Of a stretch of 64,000 nt of DNA, positions 28,425 through 36,703 are shown piece after piece. The notes below the pieces were generated by a model that was not told where the DNA came from, ran no database searches, and saw only the letters and a list, made by a program, of their open reading frames with translations. Each line of letters starts with the position of its first letter. Within the stretch, counting starts at the first letter, position 1. The position numbers and the translations under genes were made by a program. Source of the DNA: Roseibium sediminis (GTDB lineage Bacteria; Pseudomonadota; Alphaproteobacteria; Rhizobiales; Stappiaceae); contig NZ_VXDB01000006.1 of the NCBI RefSeq assembly GCF_008711325.1, forward strand, positions 171,178-235,177. Direction: 5' to 3'.

Positions 28425-28931
28425 ATGTCAATGAATTACCTGCCGCGTGATGAATATGACCGGCTTTCGATTGCCTCCAAGGATCTGGTGAAGAAGGTTG
28501 GCGGCGAGGCGAGGGCGCTTGAAATCACCGGCTACAAGCAGGCCACGCAGATCAGCCGTTGCACCACGATTGACGGTCTGGACCGTCGCTTTTTCCCGAT
28601 CAAGGCGGTTGCCGAACTTGAGGCCGATGTTGTCGAGAGTGGGGCCATTCCTCCGGTCACTGCGGTTTTGGCTGCAATGGCCGGTTTTGATCTGGTGCGC
28701 CGGGAACGGTGCAAAGGCGATGTGTGTGCGCTTTCCTCGCTTGGTTTGATGATGAAGGCGGTTGGAGAGGCAACGGCCTCTGTGACCGACGCCTATGCGG
28801 ATGGAAAGCTGACCGCAAAGGAAAAGGCCGATAGCCTCGCTCGCCTGCTGGCTTTGGCCGATCAGGTTTCCCGCACGATTGCGATCTTGCGCGGTGAACA
28901 AGTCTCCCCTGAAAACGAAGAGGATATCTGA
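28425..28931 (+). CDS. Putative phage regulatory protein (CII-position)
   Basis: A 168-residue protein with a DNA-binding-like first half (VKKVGGEARALEITGYKQATQISRCTT, a helix-turn-helix shape) and a long helical second half. It follows cro on the rightward early transcript, the place of cII in lambda. Similar alphaproteobacterial prophage proteins are known to me only as hypothetical. Its promoter target, if any, is unknown. Confidence 0.6.
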   Translation: MSMNYLPRDEYDRLSIASKDLVKKVGGEARALEITGYKQATQISRCTTIDGLDRRFFPIKAVAELEADVVESGAIPPVTAVLAAMAGFDLVRRERCKGDVCALSSLGLMMKAVGEATASVTDAYADGKLTAKEKADSLARLLALADQVSRTIAILRGEQVSPENEEDI

Positions 28932-28934
28932 CCC

Positions 28935-29471
28935 ATGGAACCGGGACACAACACCCGCGCCAATGACGCGGTTTTGGCATTTCGTCTGACCTCCCTGCAG
29001 AAGGCGCAAGAGGACAAGGCCAGTCAGGACGGTAAATACAGTTCGGCCATTGCCAAGCTTTCCGCCAAGGGCTTCAACACCGACGCGGCAAAGGAAGCCC
29101 TGAAAATCCATAAGGCAGGCAATGCGGCTGAAAAGGTCGCCTACCTGCAGGATCTTGCCAACTTCCTCCGCATTCTCGGAACGCCGCTTGAAAGCGATCA
29201 ACCGGACCTCTTTGCAAAGCAGTCGAACAAGATGACGCCGGAAGAACGCGCCCGCGAGGATGGTTTTGGCGCGGGTATCCTCGGCCTTGGTCAGGACAAG
29301 AACCCGCACAGCGTTGAAACGGCCAATGGTCAGGCATGGCTCAAGGCTTGGCATGATGGCTGTCAGGAACGCCAGAAGGTCGCCCAGGCGGAAGCCGTCG
29401 AAGCTGAGACCGAAGAGGCGGAAACCTCCCAAGACAATGAAGAGCAAATCGATATCGAGGATGCGGCCTGA
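28935..29471 (+). CDS. Rmf/CrpP-fold domain protein
   Basis: A 178-residue protein. The middle (about 105-142) has the Rmf/CrpP pattern: AREDGFGAGILGLGQDKNPH, then WLKAWHDGCQER. In Rmf this small fold binds ribosomes; in phage proteins its role is unknown. The N-terminal part (KYSSAIAKLSAKGFNTDAAKEALK) is helical and the C-terminus is strongly acidic. Starts 3 bases after the previous stop. Confidence 0.65.
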   Translation: MEPGHNTRANDAVLAFRLTSLQKAQEDKASQDGKYSSAIAKLSAKGFNTDAAKEALKIHKAGNAAEKVAYLQDLANFLRILGTPLESDQPDLFAKQSNKMTPEERAREDGFGAGILGLGQDKNPHSVETANGQAWLKAWHDGCQERQKVAQAEAVEAETEEAETSQDNEEQIDIEDAA

Positions 29472-29546
29472 CGCTGCGCCTTGATGCCGGGTCAGTGCGG
29501 CGGCTGATCCGGCTTCACCCTTCCAGAACAACAAGCGGGGTCAGTC

Positions 29547-30224
29547 ATGCGTGGCAAGCCGGGTAAGTTGATCGATCTTACAGGAAAGAGATTTGAACGC
29601 CTCACGGTGATCGATCGAGACATTAGCAGGAACAAAGGATCTTCCTTTTGGAACTGCATCTGTGATTGCGGTGAAAAACGCTCTGTTTCATCCCAAAAAC
29701 TGCGTAGTGGACATACGAAGTCGTGCGGATGCTTGAAAGATGAGAAAGCAAAGATACGGCTGACTGTGCATGGGCTGACCGTATCTAACAAGCGCCGCGA
29801 CGAACTGAATATCTACTGCAAGATGAAGAAGCGTTGCTATGACGTTTCCGACCCTGCTTACGATAGGTACGGCGGGCGCGGGATTGCCGTTTGTTCTCGC
29901 TGGTTAAACGGGGAACGCGGAGAGACCGGATTTGCCTGCTTTATGGCCGATATGGGGCCGCGCCCCTCCCGTTCCTACAGCATTGATCGAAAAGACAATG
30001 GAGGCCCATATTGTCCAGAAAACTGCCATTGGGCTACCGCTGAACAGCAAGCACGGAATACACGGACCTATCGCCGCGTTTCATACGGTGGTCGGACTAT
30101 GGGTATTCACGATGCCTGCAGGGTAGCGGGTATCCCCTACGCCAATGTTCGCTCCCGCCTCAGTAAGGGATGGACTGTCGAGAGGGCTCTTTCGCAGCCT
30201 CTTGGCGTGAGGAGGGGAGCATGA
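29547..30224 (+). CDS. HNH/AP2-type free-standing endonuclease
   Basis: A 225-residue protein of the homing-endonuclease kind common in phages. An N-terminal zinc-type motif is seen in DLTGKRFERLTVI, CICDCGEKR and SGHTKSCGCLKD; the HNH-like core is RYGGRGIAVCSRW, SYSIDRKDNGGPYCPENCHWAT; the C-terminal part (MGIHDACRVAGIPYANVRSRL) is a DNA-binding module of the NUMOD type. Such genes spread by cutting phages that lack them. Its stop overlaps the start of the RuvC-like gene, and ATG 29547 is plausible. Confidence 0.8.
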   Translation: MRGKPGKLIDLTGKRFERLTVIDRDISRNKGSSFWNCICDCGEKRSVSSQKLRSGHTKSCGCLKDEKAKIRLTVHGLTVSNKRRDELNIYCKMKKRCYDVSDPAYDRYGGRGIAVCSRWLNGERGETGFACFMADMGPRPSRSYSIDRKDNGGPYCPENCHWATAEQQARNTRTYRRVSYGGRTMGIHDACRVAGIPYANVRSRLSKGWTVERALSQPLGVRRGA

Positions 30225-30799
30225 GGGTAGCTGGCTTGGACATCGCAACGCGTTCCGGGTGGTGCATAGCCACGGGAAGCACCTACCAAACCGGCCTGTT
30301 TGATGCCTCCAAGGTGGGCAAGCGCAAGGTCTCTTGTGACGCCGAGCGCAACCATAATTTTCGGCAATGGCTTCGAACCCTGCTGATCACGAATGAGGTT
30401 CAGCATGTGGCGATAGAACGCCGCGCCGTCTCGAACATGAAGAAGAAGGTCAGGGACGAACTGACCGGGAACATGGTTGAGCGTGTGGTGACCAATGACG
30501 CCACGGCGGCAACACTGGCCTACCTCAATAACTGCGCTCAGGAAGTATGCTTTGCGCTGAATATCCGGTTTGAAATCGTGGCGGTCCAGTCGTGGCGTAA
30601 GGACTTCCTTGGAGGGCAAAAGCCGGGGCCGGGGGAAGACTGGAAGGACGTAGCAAAGCGCGTCTGCCAGATGATGCAGATCGAGGCGCGTTCAAAGGAT
30701 GCGGCGGAAGCTGCAGGCATTGCCTTCTGGCTTCAAACCCAACTGAAATTGCAGCGGGCCCATAGCGGCGCCGGTCCTCTGTTTGGAGAGGCGGCATGA
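30221..30799 (+). CDS. RuvC-like Holliday-junction resolvase
   Basis: A 192-residue RNase H-fold endonuclease. The acidic residues of the RuvC active site are seen: D7 in VAGLDIATRSGW, E in HVAIERRAV, and D in SKDAAEAAGIAFW. It would resolve branched DNA during replication or before packaging. GAGGGGAGC precedes ATG 30221, which overlaps the previous stop by 4 bases. Confidence 0.75.
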   Translation: MRVAGLDIATRSGWCIATGSTYQTGLFDASKVGKRKVSCDAERNHNFRQWLRTLLITNEVQHVAIERRAVSNMKKKVRDELTGNMVERVVTNDATAATLAYLNNCAQEVCFALNIRFEIVAVQSWRKDFLGGQKPGPGEDWKDVAKRVCQMMQIEARSKDAAEAAGIAFWLQTQLKLQRAHSGAGPLFGEAA

Positions 30800-30921
30800 C
30801 GTATATGCTCGGATTGATCCCCCTTGTGCTGGCCCTTGTCCTGATCGTCGCCGTGGTGATTGTCGATCGTCGGCAGGAAAAGAAGAAGACCAAGCACACC
30901 GGCCATTGGGGGGGCGTATGA
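30796..30921 (+). CDS. Small membrane protein
   Basis: A 41-residue protein with one strong membrane helix (MLGLIPLVLALVLIVAVVIV) followed by a very basic tail (DRRQEKKKTKH). ATG 30796 overlaps the RuvC-like stop and its stop overlaps the primase start; both are ATGA couplings. Function unknown. Confidence 0.6.
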   Translation: MTYMLGLIPLVLALVLIVAVVIVDRRQEKKKTKHTGHWGGV

Positions 30922-31997
30922 ACGACCTCAATCAAGCTTGGGCCGATTTCAAGGCACGGGCGAATGAAGTTTCGCTTCTGGATGCTGCAAAGGGCTGCGG
31001 TGCAACGCTGAAACGAGCCGGGGGCGGGGAATATGTCGGGCCTTGCCCTTGCTGCGGTGGACGGGACCGCTTTGCGGTAAACGAGACAAAGAACAAATGG
31101 GTTTGTCGCGGTGCAGGTGGTGGCGGTGATCCGATCGGCCTTGTCATGCACTGCATGGGCCTTGATTACACAGGGGCCTGTGAACACCTCACGGGGGACG
31201 AACCACCAACCGGCAAGCGCGAATATTCCGAAGAAGACAAGAAGCGGTTTGCCCAACGCAAGGCACAAGCCGAACAGCGCGACCGGGAACGGCAGGAAGA
31301 AGAGGCAAGGGACGAACAGGCCCGCCTTGATATTGCAAAAGAGCTTTGGGGCGAAGCTCGCCAGATCACCGGAACGCTGGCCGAACGGTATCTGTTTTCA
31401 CGGGTGAAGGGGCTGGAAGCAAAGGGGACGTTGCCCGATGTGCTCAGATTTCACCCGAACGCCTTCCTTGCCAAAGGACAATATCACCCGGCTTTACTCG
31501 CTCGTGTCGACAACGACAACGGCGAACAAGTCGGAACCTGGCGGATCTTCCTCGACGCACAAGGAAACGCCCTCAAGGACGCGGACGGCTCAAAGATCAA
31601 GCGCGGATTGGGGCCTTGTGGGGGCGGCGCTGTTCGTCTGTTTGCTCCTGAAACTGACGGTCATATTGCTGTCTGCGAAGGTATAGAAACAGCCTTTGGG
31701 GTCCGCATGCTCTCGGGTCTCCCGGTCTGGTCCTGCAGAACGGCAAACGGGCTCTCTTCTTTCCATCCCCCCTTTGAAATTCAACGGGTCTCGATCTTCC
31801 CCGATGGGGACCGGTTCAATTGGCAACCGGACAAGGGCAGGTGGCTGGATCCGACCGGGATGCGCGAAGCCCTGAAACTGGCCGAACGGCTCAAGGCAGA
31901 AGGGATTGAAGTCCTCCTTCAACCCGCACCAGCCCCCGGAAAAGACTTCCTCGACCTCTGGAACAGTTACTTCGAACGCATGGAGTTGGTGGCGTGA
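30918..31997 (+). CDS. Phage primase, zinc-binding and Toprim domains
   Basis: A 359-residue primase of the phage type. Zinc-ribbon cysteines C43, C46 and C63 are visible (CPCCGGRDRF...WVCRGAGGGGD); the position of a fourth ligand after C63 reads Ala. The Toprim part has VCEGIETAFGVRMLSG and FPDGDRFN. No helicase domain is attached; the DnaB-type helicase lies downstream, so the pair could prime phage replication. The minus-strand cargo gene separates the two. Confidence 0.85.
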   Translation: MNDLNQAWADFKARANEVSLLDAAKGCGATLKRAGGGEYVGPCPCCGGRDRFAVNETKNKWVCRGAGGGGDPIGLVMHCMGLDYTGACEHLTGDEPPTGKREYSEEDKKRFAQRKAQAEQRDRERQEEEARDEQARLDIAKELWGEARQITGTLAERYLFSRVKGLEAKGTLPDVLRFHPNAFLAKGQYHPALLARVDNDNGEQVGTWRIFLDAQGNALKDADGSKIKRGLGPCGGGAVRLFAPETDGHIAVCEGIETAFGVRMLSGLPVWSCRTANGLSSFHPPFEIQRVSIFPDGDRFNWQPDKGRWLDPTGMREALKLAERLKAEGIEVLLQPAPAPGKDFLDLWNSYFERMELVA

Positions 31998-32014
31998 ATA
32001 ATAGTGCCTTACCT

Positions 32015-32725
32015 TCAGTTTGGTGTGAGTTCTTCATTGCAGTGTTTGAGTTCTTTCAGAACAATATTTGCAAGAATTTTTGTTTCAGAAAGTTTATCTA
32101 CGTATCTGGAGCTTTGTTGCTCTATGGTTTCACAAAGGGTATCGAATGCCGTAGGAAAGTCGGCGGCGGGACCTATGCTTCGGTCTACAAAATCTTCCAG
32201 CAATTGTTGCGTCACAGAAACCGCCGATCTAAAGCTAGCTTCTGCTTTTGTGTCGTTAAGGATGTGGTTCAAAGATGCAAGGGGAATTCTCCGAATGGTT
32301 TCTTTGCAGGCTTCAAAATCAGAAGGTTGGATTTCTGCGAAGGCTTTGCGGATGTTCTGCAAGGTGTTCAGCGCGCCTATTACAGCAGTGAGCCGATCCG
32401 CTTCGTTGATCAGATTGTTCTGCATACGCAGCAGCTCAGTTTGCCTAATGTGCAACTGCTGCAATCTAATTTGCCTTTGAATGGCTGTGAATGCAGTCCA
32501 AGCTCCAACAAGCGCAGCAAGGCCACCGAACCATCCACTCAGCGCACCAATCCAACGGGTCAGGCACTGATTGACCGATTCTCCGGTGCCAAGAACACCG
32601 GTCATCGTGCAGCCATTGTCGACCAGCATCCAAAAAACAATCAACGAAACAAAACCGCTGACGACAAATGCCAGCCAAATAGAATTCTTTTTCATGCGCG
32701 GATTTCTACCACTCCTTTCGTTCAT
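32015..32725 (-). CDS. Antisense membrane cargo protein
   Basis: A 236-residue protein with two membrane helices (about 16-36 and 55-75) and a long helical cytosolic part (RLQQLHIRQTELLRMQNNLINEADRL...). No family recognised. It lies opposite in direction between the primase and DnaB genes of the rightward operon, and is A/T-richer than them. AAGGA precedes ATG 32725; MKKNS at 32695 is an alternative start. Position and direction suggest lysogenic expression, for example an exclusion protein. Confidence 0.65.
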   Translation of the reverse strand: MNERSGRNPRMKKNSIWLAFVVSGFVSLIVFWMLVDNGCTMTGVLGTGESVNQCLTRWIGALSGWFGGLAALVGAWTAFTAIQRQIRLQQLHIRQTELLRMQNNLINEADRLTAVIGALNTLQNIRKAFAEIQPSDFEACKETIRRIPLASLNHILNDTKAEASFRSAVSVTQQLLEDFVDRSIGPAADFPTAFDTLCETIEQQSSRYVDKLSETKILANIVLKELKHCNEELTPN

Positions 32726-32739
32726 AGGGGAGTCCTTGC

Positions 32740-34119
32740 ATGACCTTCCGATTTCCCAATATCCCCGACCGCGAAGCCGAACTTTTGGGCCTTGTCCTGA
32801 ACAACCCGGTTTCCATTCATCAGGTTGTCGACCGTGTGCCGGAAACGGCCTTTCACAATGACCTGACGCGGACCATCTGGCGTGAAATGCTGGCGCTAAC
32901 CCGATCGGGAACCAAGATTTCAATCCCGATGCTGCGGGAGAAGGTAAAGGCCGATCCTGCACGGTTTGGAATACCGGACCTTGCAACGTTCCTGATGACT
33001 TGCTGCGACCGGGTAGACGGTGATGTGAGCCTTGACGATCTGGCCGAGGTTATGGCGGATCATGCCGCGCTTGATAGCGTGCAAAGCATCCTCAAGGACG
33101 CGCAAGAGAAGATCGCCAAGGGGCAGAGTACCGGCGCTGATCTGGCGCTCTCCTTGAAAGCCTCCTTGGACAGGATTTTGACGTTTTCGGTCCGCTCCGA
33201 GAATGTGACTTTGGCAGAGGCGGCGCTCGCATACGCAAATGAAGCGTCCAATGCGTTCCAAACCGGGGCTCAAATCGGGATGGATTGGGGGCTCAAGCCG
33301 ATCGACCGGATTGCGGGAACCTTCATTGACGGTGATTTCATTGTCTTGGGTGGGCCTTCCTATCACGGCAAGTCTGTACTGGCCCATCAGATCATCATGC
33401 ACATAGCCAGCCGTCGCCCGGTTCTGCAGATCCAGCCGGAAATGAAGCCGGAAATGATCGCAGGTCGGGAACTGGTAACGAGAACCGGCGTTTCCTCAAA
33501 GGCGGTGCGCGCCGGAGAGGTGACGCAGGCGGATATTGAAAAGATCCTGCTGGCGGCCAAGAGGCTTGAAGGCTTGCCTTATGAGGTCTGCCATACCGGT
33601 GACATGCGGGTGTCAAAGATCCGCTCCCGCATTGAAAGCTTCAAGCATCGATATGGTGATTGCGGCTTGGTGGTGGTCGACACGATCAAGCACGTTGACC
33701 CCGAGGATAAATCCTGCCGCGGCCTGATCGACCGTGTGCAGGCATCGGCGCACAAGCTCTACAGGATCACCAAGGATCTCAATGTCACGATGATGGTCCT
33801 CGCCCAGGTCAAAGAGGAATTCTACAAGCGGTCTGACGTGATGTTCCACACCAATGACCTCTTTGGTGGCGGTGAACTCGGGCAATTGGCCGACATAGTT
33901 CTGCTCATGCAGCAACCGGCCCAAAAGATGGAAAGTCTCTCCGGCCGGGATGACCGGGAACAGGCGAAACTCGACAAGATCATCAACGACTGGAAGGGGC
34001 TCGCCCAAATCAAATGCACCAAGGCGCGCAATGGCCGCATGGGAGAAAAGAAACTGCGGTTCAATCCCGATCGCGTCCGCTTCGAAGACCCCGAGGACGA
34101 ACAGGAGGTCATGCTGTGA
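32740..34119 (+). CDS. Replicative DNA helicase, DnaB type
   Basis: A 459-residue hexameric helicase. The N-terminal domain is NIPDREAELLGLVLNNP...FHNDLTRTIWREML; the RecA-like core has Walker A GGPSYHGKS (205-213), LQIQPEMKPEMI, DCGLVVVDTIKHV (Walker B) and DLFGGGELGQLADIVLLM. It opens the fork for phage replication with the upstream primase. ATG 32740 is close to the start of the minus-strand cargo gene (13 bases). Confidence 0.92.
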   Translation: MTFRFPNIPDREAELLGLVLNNPVSIHQVVDRVPETAFHNDLTRTIWREMLALTRSGTKISIPMLREKVKADPARFGIPDLATFLMTCCDRVDGDVSLDDLAEVMADHAALDSVQSILKDAQEKIAKGQSTGADLALSLKASLDRILTFSVRSENVTLAEAALAYANEASNAFQTGAQIGMDWGLKPIDRIAGTFIDGDFIVLGGPSYHGKSVLAHQIIMHIASRRPVLQIQPEMKPEMIAGRELVTRTGVSSKAVRAGEVTQADIEKILLAAKRLEGLPYEVCHTGDMRVSKIRSRIESFKHRYGDCGLVVVDTIKHVDPEDKSCRGLIDRVQASAHKLYRITKDLNVTMMVLAQVKEEFYKRSDVMFHTNDLFGGGELGQLADIVLLMQQPAQKMESLSGRDDREQAKLDKIINDWKGLAQIKCTKARNGRMGEKKLRFNPDRVRFEDPEDEQEVML

Positions 34120-34397
34120 AAGAGCTGCAAGAACAGATCGAGGAAGCGCGGCGCATGGTGAAGATCAACCAGTCCAAGGCGGCCAAGAGTGGGGCAACGA
34201 TCGAGGACGAATTGAACTACGAGAAATCCCGCAACTGGCTCCTGTCCCTTGAACTGCGGGTCTGGAAAGGCATCGCCACGCTGCAAAGGAAACTTGGAAA
34301 AGGGCAACAGCCGGCACAAGCAGCAAAGCCCAAGCCAATGACCCCAAAGGAACGTGCAGAAGCGGCCTTTGCACAATTGCAGAAGGAGGGCGCGTGA
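34116..34397 (+). CDS. Hypothetical phage protein
   Basis: A 93-residue mainly helical, basic protein ([23 protein letters not shown]...). Start GTG 34116 overlaps the DnaB stop and has AGGAGG seven bases ahead. No domain recognised. Confidence 0.65.
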   Translation: MKELQEQIEEARRMVKINQSKAAKSGATIEDELNYEKSRNWLLSLELRVWKGIATLQRKLGKGQQPAQAAKPKPMTPKERAEAAFAQLQKEGA

Positions 34398-34651
34398 TGG
34401 ATTGCCCGAGATGTAGTGCTGCAACTTCTGTGAAGGACAGCAGGCCATCGGCCAACCTGATCCGCCGTCGCCGGGTGTGTGGTTCCTGTGGCCACCGGTT
34501 CACGACTTACGAGGGCGCGGAAGCTGACAGACTGTCGACACGAACAGCACGGCAGACGCGGGAGAAAATAGGCGCTCTCAGCAAAACATTGTCTGCGATC
34601 CAAGACGAATTGCGCATCCTGCAAAACAGCGTGAAAGGATTGGGTGAATGA
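34397..34651 (+). CDS. NrdR-like zinc-ribbon protein
   Basis: An 84-residue protein whose first 40 residues copy the NrdR zinc ribbon: [18 protein letters not shown], then [18 protein letters not shown]. The ATP-cone domain of NrdR is missing and is replaced by a helical tail. A small DNA-binding regulator is likely. AAGGAGG lies 7 bases before ATG 34397. Confidence 0.75.
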   Translation: MDCPRCSAATSVKDSRPSANLIRRRRVCGSCGHRFTTYEGAEADRLSTRTARQTREKIGALSKTLSAIQDELRILQNSVKGLGE

Positions 34652-35064
34652 CTTCGGGCGGCCACGTTGACAGGATCGCCGGGGAATTCGGCGTTCACTT
34701 CATCGACCACACCAAGCGAGTGAAAGGGCGCCACCAGTCAAAGGCACGGCGCACCTGTCAAACGCTTCTCAAGAATTACGGGCCCGAGCATCTACGTCTG
34801 GTGTTCGGCCTGATCAACACAACAAGGAACCGGGGCAATTGGGTGTCTCAGGTTTTCACGGCGGTTTCCTGGCTGATCCTGAACAGGCCGGAGCTGGTGG
34901 AGCGGTCGGATTTCCTGACCCTCTTTGATCAACTCGACCTCGATGCGCTTCTTGCCAGTGCAAAGCGGGCGAACAGGGACGCGCCAACGGTCACGATGAC
35001 GGTTCTGCTCTCCTACAAAATGGACGAGCTGACGGAAGCAACACGAAAGGAGAAAGCAGCGTGA
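34648..35064 (+). CDS. Hypothetical phage protein
   Basis: A 138-residue protein with no recognised domain. A basic first part ([22 protein letters not shown]) is followed by helices. It overlaps both neighbours by 4 bases in the rightward operon. Confidence 0.65.
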   Translation: MTSGGHVDRIAGEFGVHFIDHTKRVKGRHQSKARRTCQTLLKNYGPEHLRLVFGLINTTRNRGNWVSQVFTAVSWLILNRPELVERSDFLTLFDQLDLDALLASAKRANRDAPTVTMTVLLSYKMDELTEATRKEKAA

Positions 35065-35474
35065 GGATATTGATTGCGGTTTGCATGCTCGGGCTTGGAA
35101 TAGCCTTTGCCGGTGCACAGGAGATCACAGGAACGGTTTCCCGCGTGATTGACGGCGACACCCTTCAAATCAATGAGCTGCGCGTCAGGCTGTGCGGCAT
35201 TGATGCGCCCGAGGATCACAATCCGGGGGCTGCAGAAGCACTTGAGTACCTTGAGCAACTGGCAAGGGGCAAAGAGGCAAGGTGTGTGGTGGTGGGCGGT
35301 GGAACGCCCTGTGATACCCGATCGCCGGTTATCAGTTCAAAGCGTGTGGTCGCCCAATGCTTTGTTGGTGAGCTGGATCTGGCCGCGGATCTTGTCGCCA
35401 AGGGCCACGCCTGCGATTGGCCGAAGTTCTCCGGCTATCACTATGCAGACAAGACCATGTGCACGGCGAAGTGA
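35061..35474 (+). CDS. SNase-type (thermonuclease) exported nuclease
   Basis: A 137-residue protein with a signal peptide (ILIAVCMLGLGIAFAGA) and the staphylococcal-nuclease core: VSRVIDGDTLQI, VRLCGIDAPED, then DLAADLVAKGHACDW. The catalytic Arg and acidic residues of the IDAPE region are seen, but the basic block (usually RxxxR) is weaker. Start GTG 35061 overlaps the previous stop by 4 bases. An envelope-located nuclease could scavenge or block foreign DNA; role not shown. Confidence 0.7.
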   Translation: MRILIAVCMLGLGIAFAGAQEITGTVSRVIDGDTLQINELRVRLCGIDAPEDHNPGAAEALEYLEQLARGKEARCVVVGGGTPCDTRSPVISSKRVVAQCFVGELDLAADLVAKGHACDWPKFSGYHYADKTMCTAK

Positions 35475-35541
35475 AAACCGTGTCTTAAGTGATTACATAT
35501 CTTCCGTTGATGATCTGGCTGGCTGAAAAAAGGCATTTGAT

Positions 35542-36009
35542 ATGGACGTTGTTTTGAATTGGTTTTCAGCAAACCCGAGCGACGGGATAACCGCGCTTGT
35601 CTCAATTTTTGCCCTCGTGATTTCCGCTTGGGCTCTACTGGTTGCCAAGTCAGCCAACAGGTTCAACGAGAATAGCCTTTTATCAGAGCGTAGAATTGCC
35701 GTTCGGAGCTGCTGTAACGAAGCAGAGATCATATTGCTAGGGTTCAACTCACAGGCGGAACGGGCCCAAAGAGCATGGTGGCAAAGCGCCGTTGAAACTG
35801 GTGGTGCACTGTCATTTTCCCCAACCGGTAAACACAACGAGTTGGAGGATCTAAAACAGAGGGCAAATGTACTCGCTGCCCGGGTCTTAGAAATTAAGTC
35901 TCGGCTTGATTGCGAAGATTTCCAATCCCTTGAGGCGTCAAAGAGCGAGATCGAGCGGGCGTTAAGTCAGGTCAAACAGCTATCTCAAAGCCTCTCTCTG
36001 CCAAAATAG
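35542..36009 (+). CDS. Small membrane protein with coiled-coil tail
   Basis: A 155-residue protein with one membrane helix at about 12-35 (DGITALVSIFALVISAWALLVA) and a helical cytosolic part (ELEDLKQRANVLAARVLEIKSRL). Lower G/C than neighbours. It is shaped like the antisense membrane protein at 32.0 kb but no sequence relation is evident. Cargo or early protein; function unknown. Confidence 0.6.
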   Translation: MDVVLNWFSANPSDGITALVSIFALVISAWALLVAKSANRFNENSLLSERRIAVRSCCNEAEIILLGFNSQAERAQRAWWQSAVETGGALSFSPTGKHNELEDLKQRANVLAARVLEIKSRLDCEDFQSLEASKSEIERALSQVKQLSQSLSLPK

Positions 36010-36020
36010 GAGACACTAAC

Positions 36021-36455
36021 TTGCTTCCTGATACACCCGAAGAAATCCTTGCCCGCCTTATCGAAGCCGTTGAAGTGGTCGCTGCCACAGGAAAGGGCGA
36101 CGGTCCCCGCAATGTCCTCTCCACTTGGCCCGATCCTGAAATGGTGAGGAATGTAAGACGGCGGCGGCAATACTCCCCTCTGGAAATATCACGGGCCGAA
36201 GAGGCAATGACCTGGTGGCCTCTGGTCGAAGATGTGGAAGCGCGCCGAGCCTTGCAATTTGAGGTCATGTGTCAGGCCGGGGCGGGTAAATTCAGTCAGG
36301 TTTGCGAAAAATATGGCTGGAAACGCACAACGGTTATCAGTCGCAATCGCGTTGTTCTGAAAAAGCTATCCGAAAAACTGTGTCTAGGCAGTGGGTTAAG
36401 ACAATCGGGCATGGTTGCGGACTTCGACAAAACCGGCTTAAAACAAGCCTCATAA
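36021..36455 (+). CDS. DUF6362-like protein, possible late-gene regulator
   Basis: A 144-residue protein whose core (STWPDPEMVRNVRRRRQYSPLEISRAEEAMTWWP, then FSQVCEKYGWKRTTVISRNRVVLKKL) matches the DUF6362 pattern and ends in a helix-turn-helix. It is the last early gene, ahead of two terminators and the late genes, the place of lambda Q. A late activator role is inferred from that place. Start is TTG 36021 with AGGAG upstream. Confidence 0.55.
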   Translation: MLPDTPEEILARLIEAVEVVAATGKGDGPRNVLSTWPDPEMVRNVRRRRQYSPLEISRAEEAMTWWPLVEDVEARRALQFEVMCQAGAGKFSQVCEKYGWKRTTVISRNRVVLKKLSEKLCLGSGLRQSGMVADFDKTGLKQAS

Positions 36456-36577
36456 GGTTACCTTGAAGAAATGCGCCAAAAAAAACGGCGCTGCCTTCAA
36501 GAGACATGCGCCGGGAATTGCCAAGAACATGCGGCAAGGTTGATGGTCCAACACCCGGCAAGATATCTGATTTGGAG

Positions 36578-36601
36578 GGCTCGCGCAAAGCGGGCCTTTT
36601 T
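36578..36601 (+). terminator. Intrinsic terminator after early genes
   Basis: GGCTCGC pairs with GCGGGCC around GCAAA, then TTTTT. It lies 120 bases after the DUF6362-like stop. Confidence 0.75.
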
Positions 36602-36703
36602 CACGTCATGCCGGTGGGCTGTTCCGCACGCCTCGCAAGCTAAATGGTAGAGTCTAACCCAGTCAAAAAGGATCGGGTATTTAACGAACTTAAGCTGAAA
36701 AAT

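Noticed and set aside
31994..32743. 249-codon plus-strand frame opposite the membrane cargo gene
   Set aside because: Cys/Phe-rich start with no domain. The minus-strand reading has two membrane helices, a ribosome site and better codon use.
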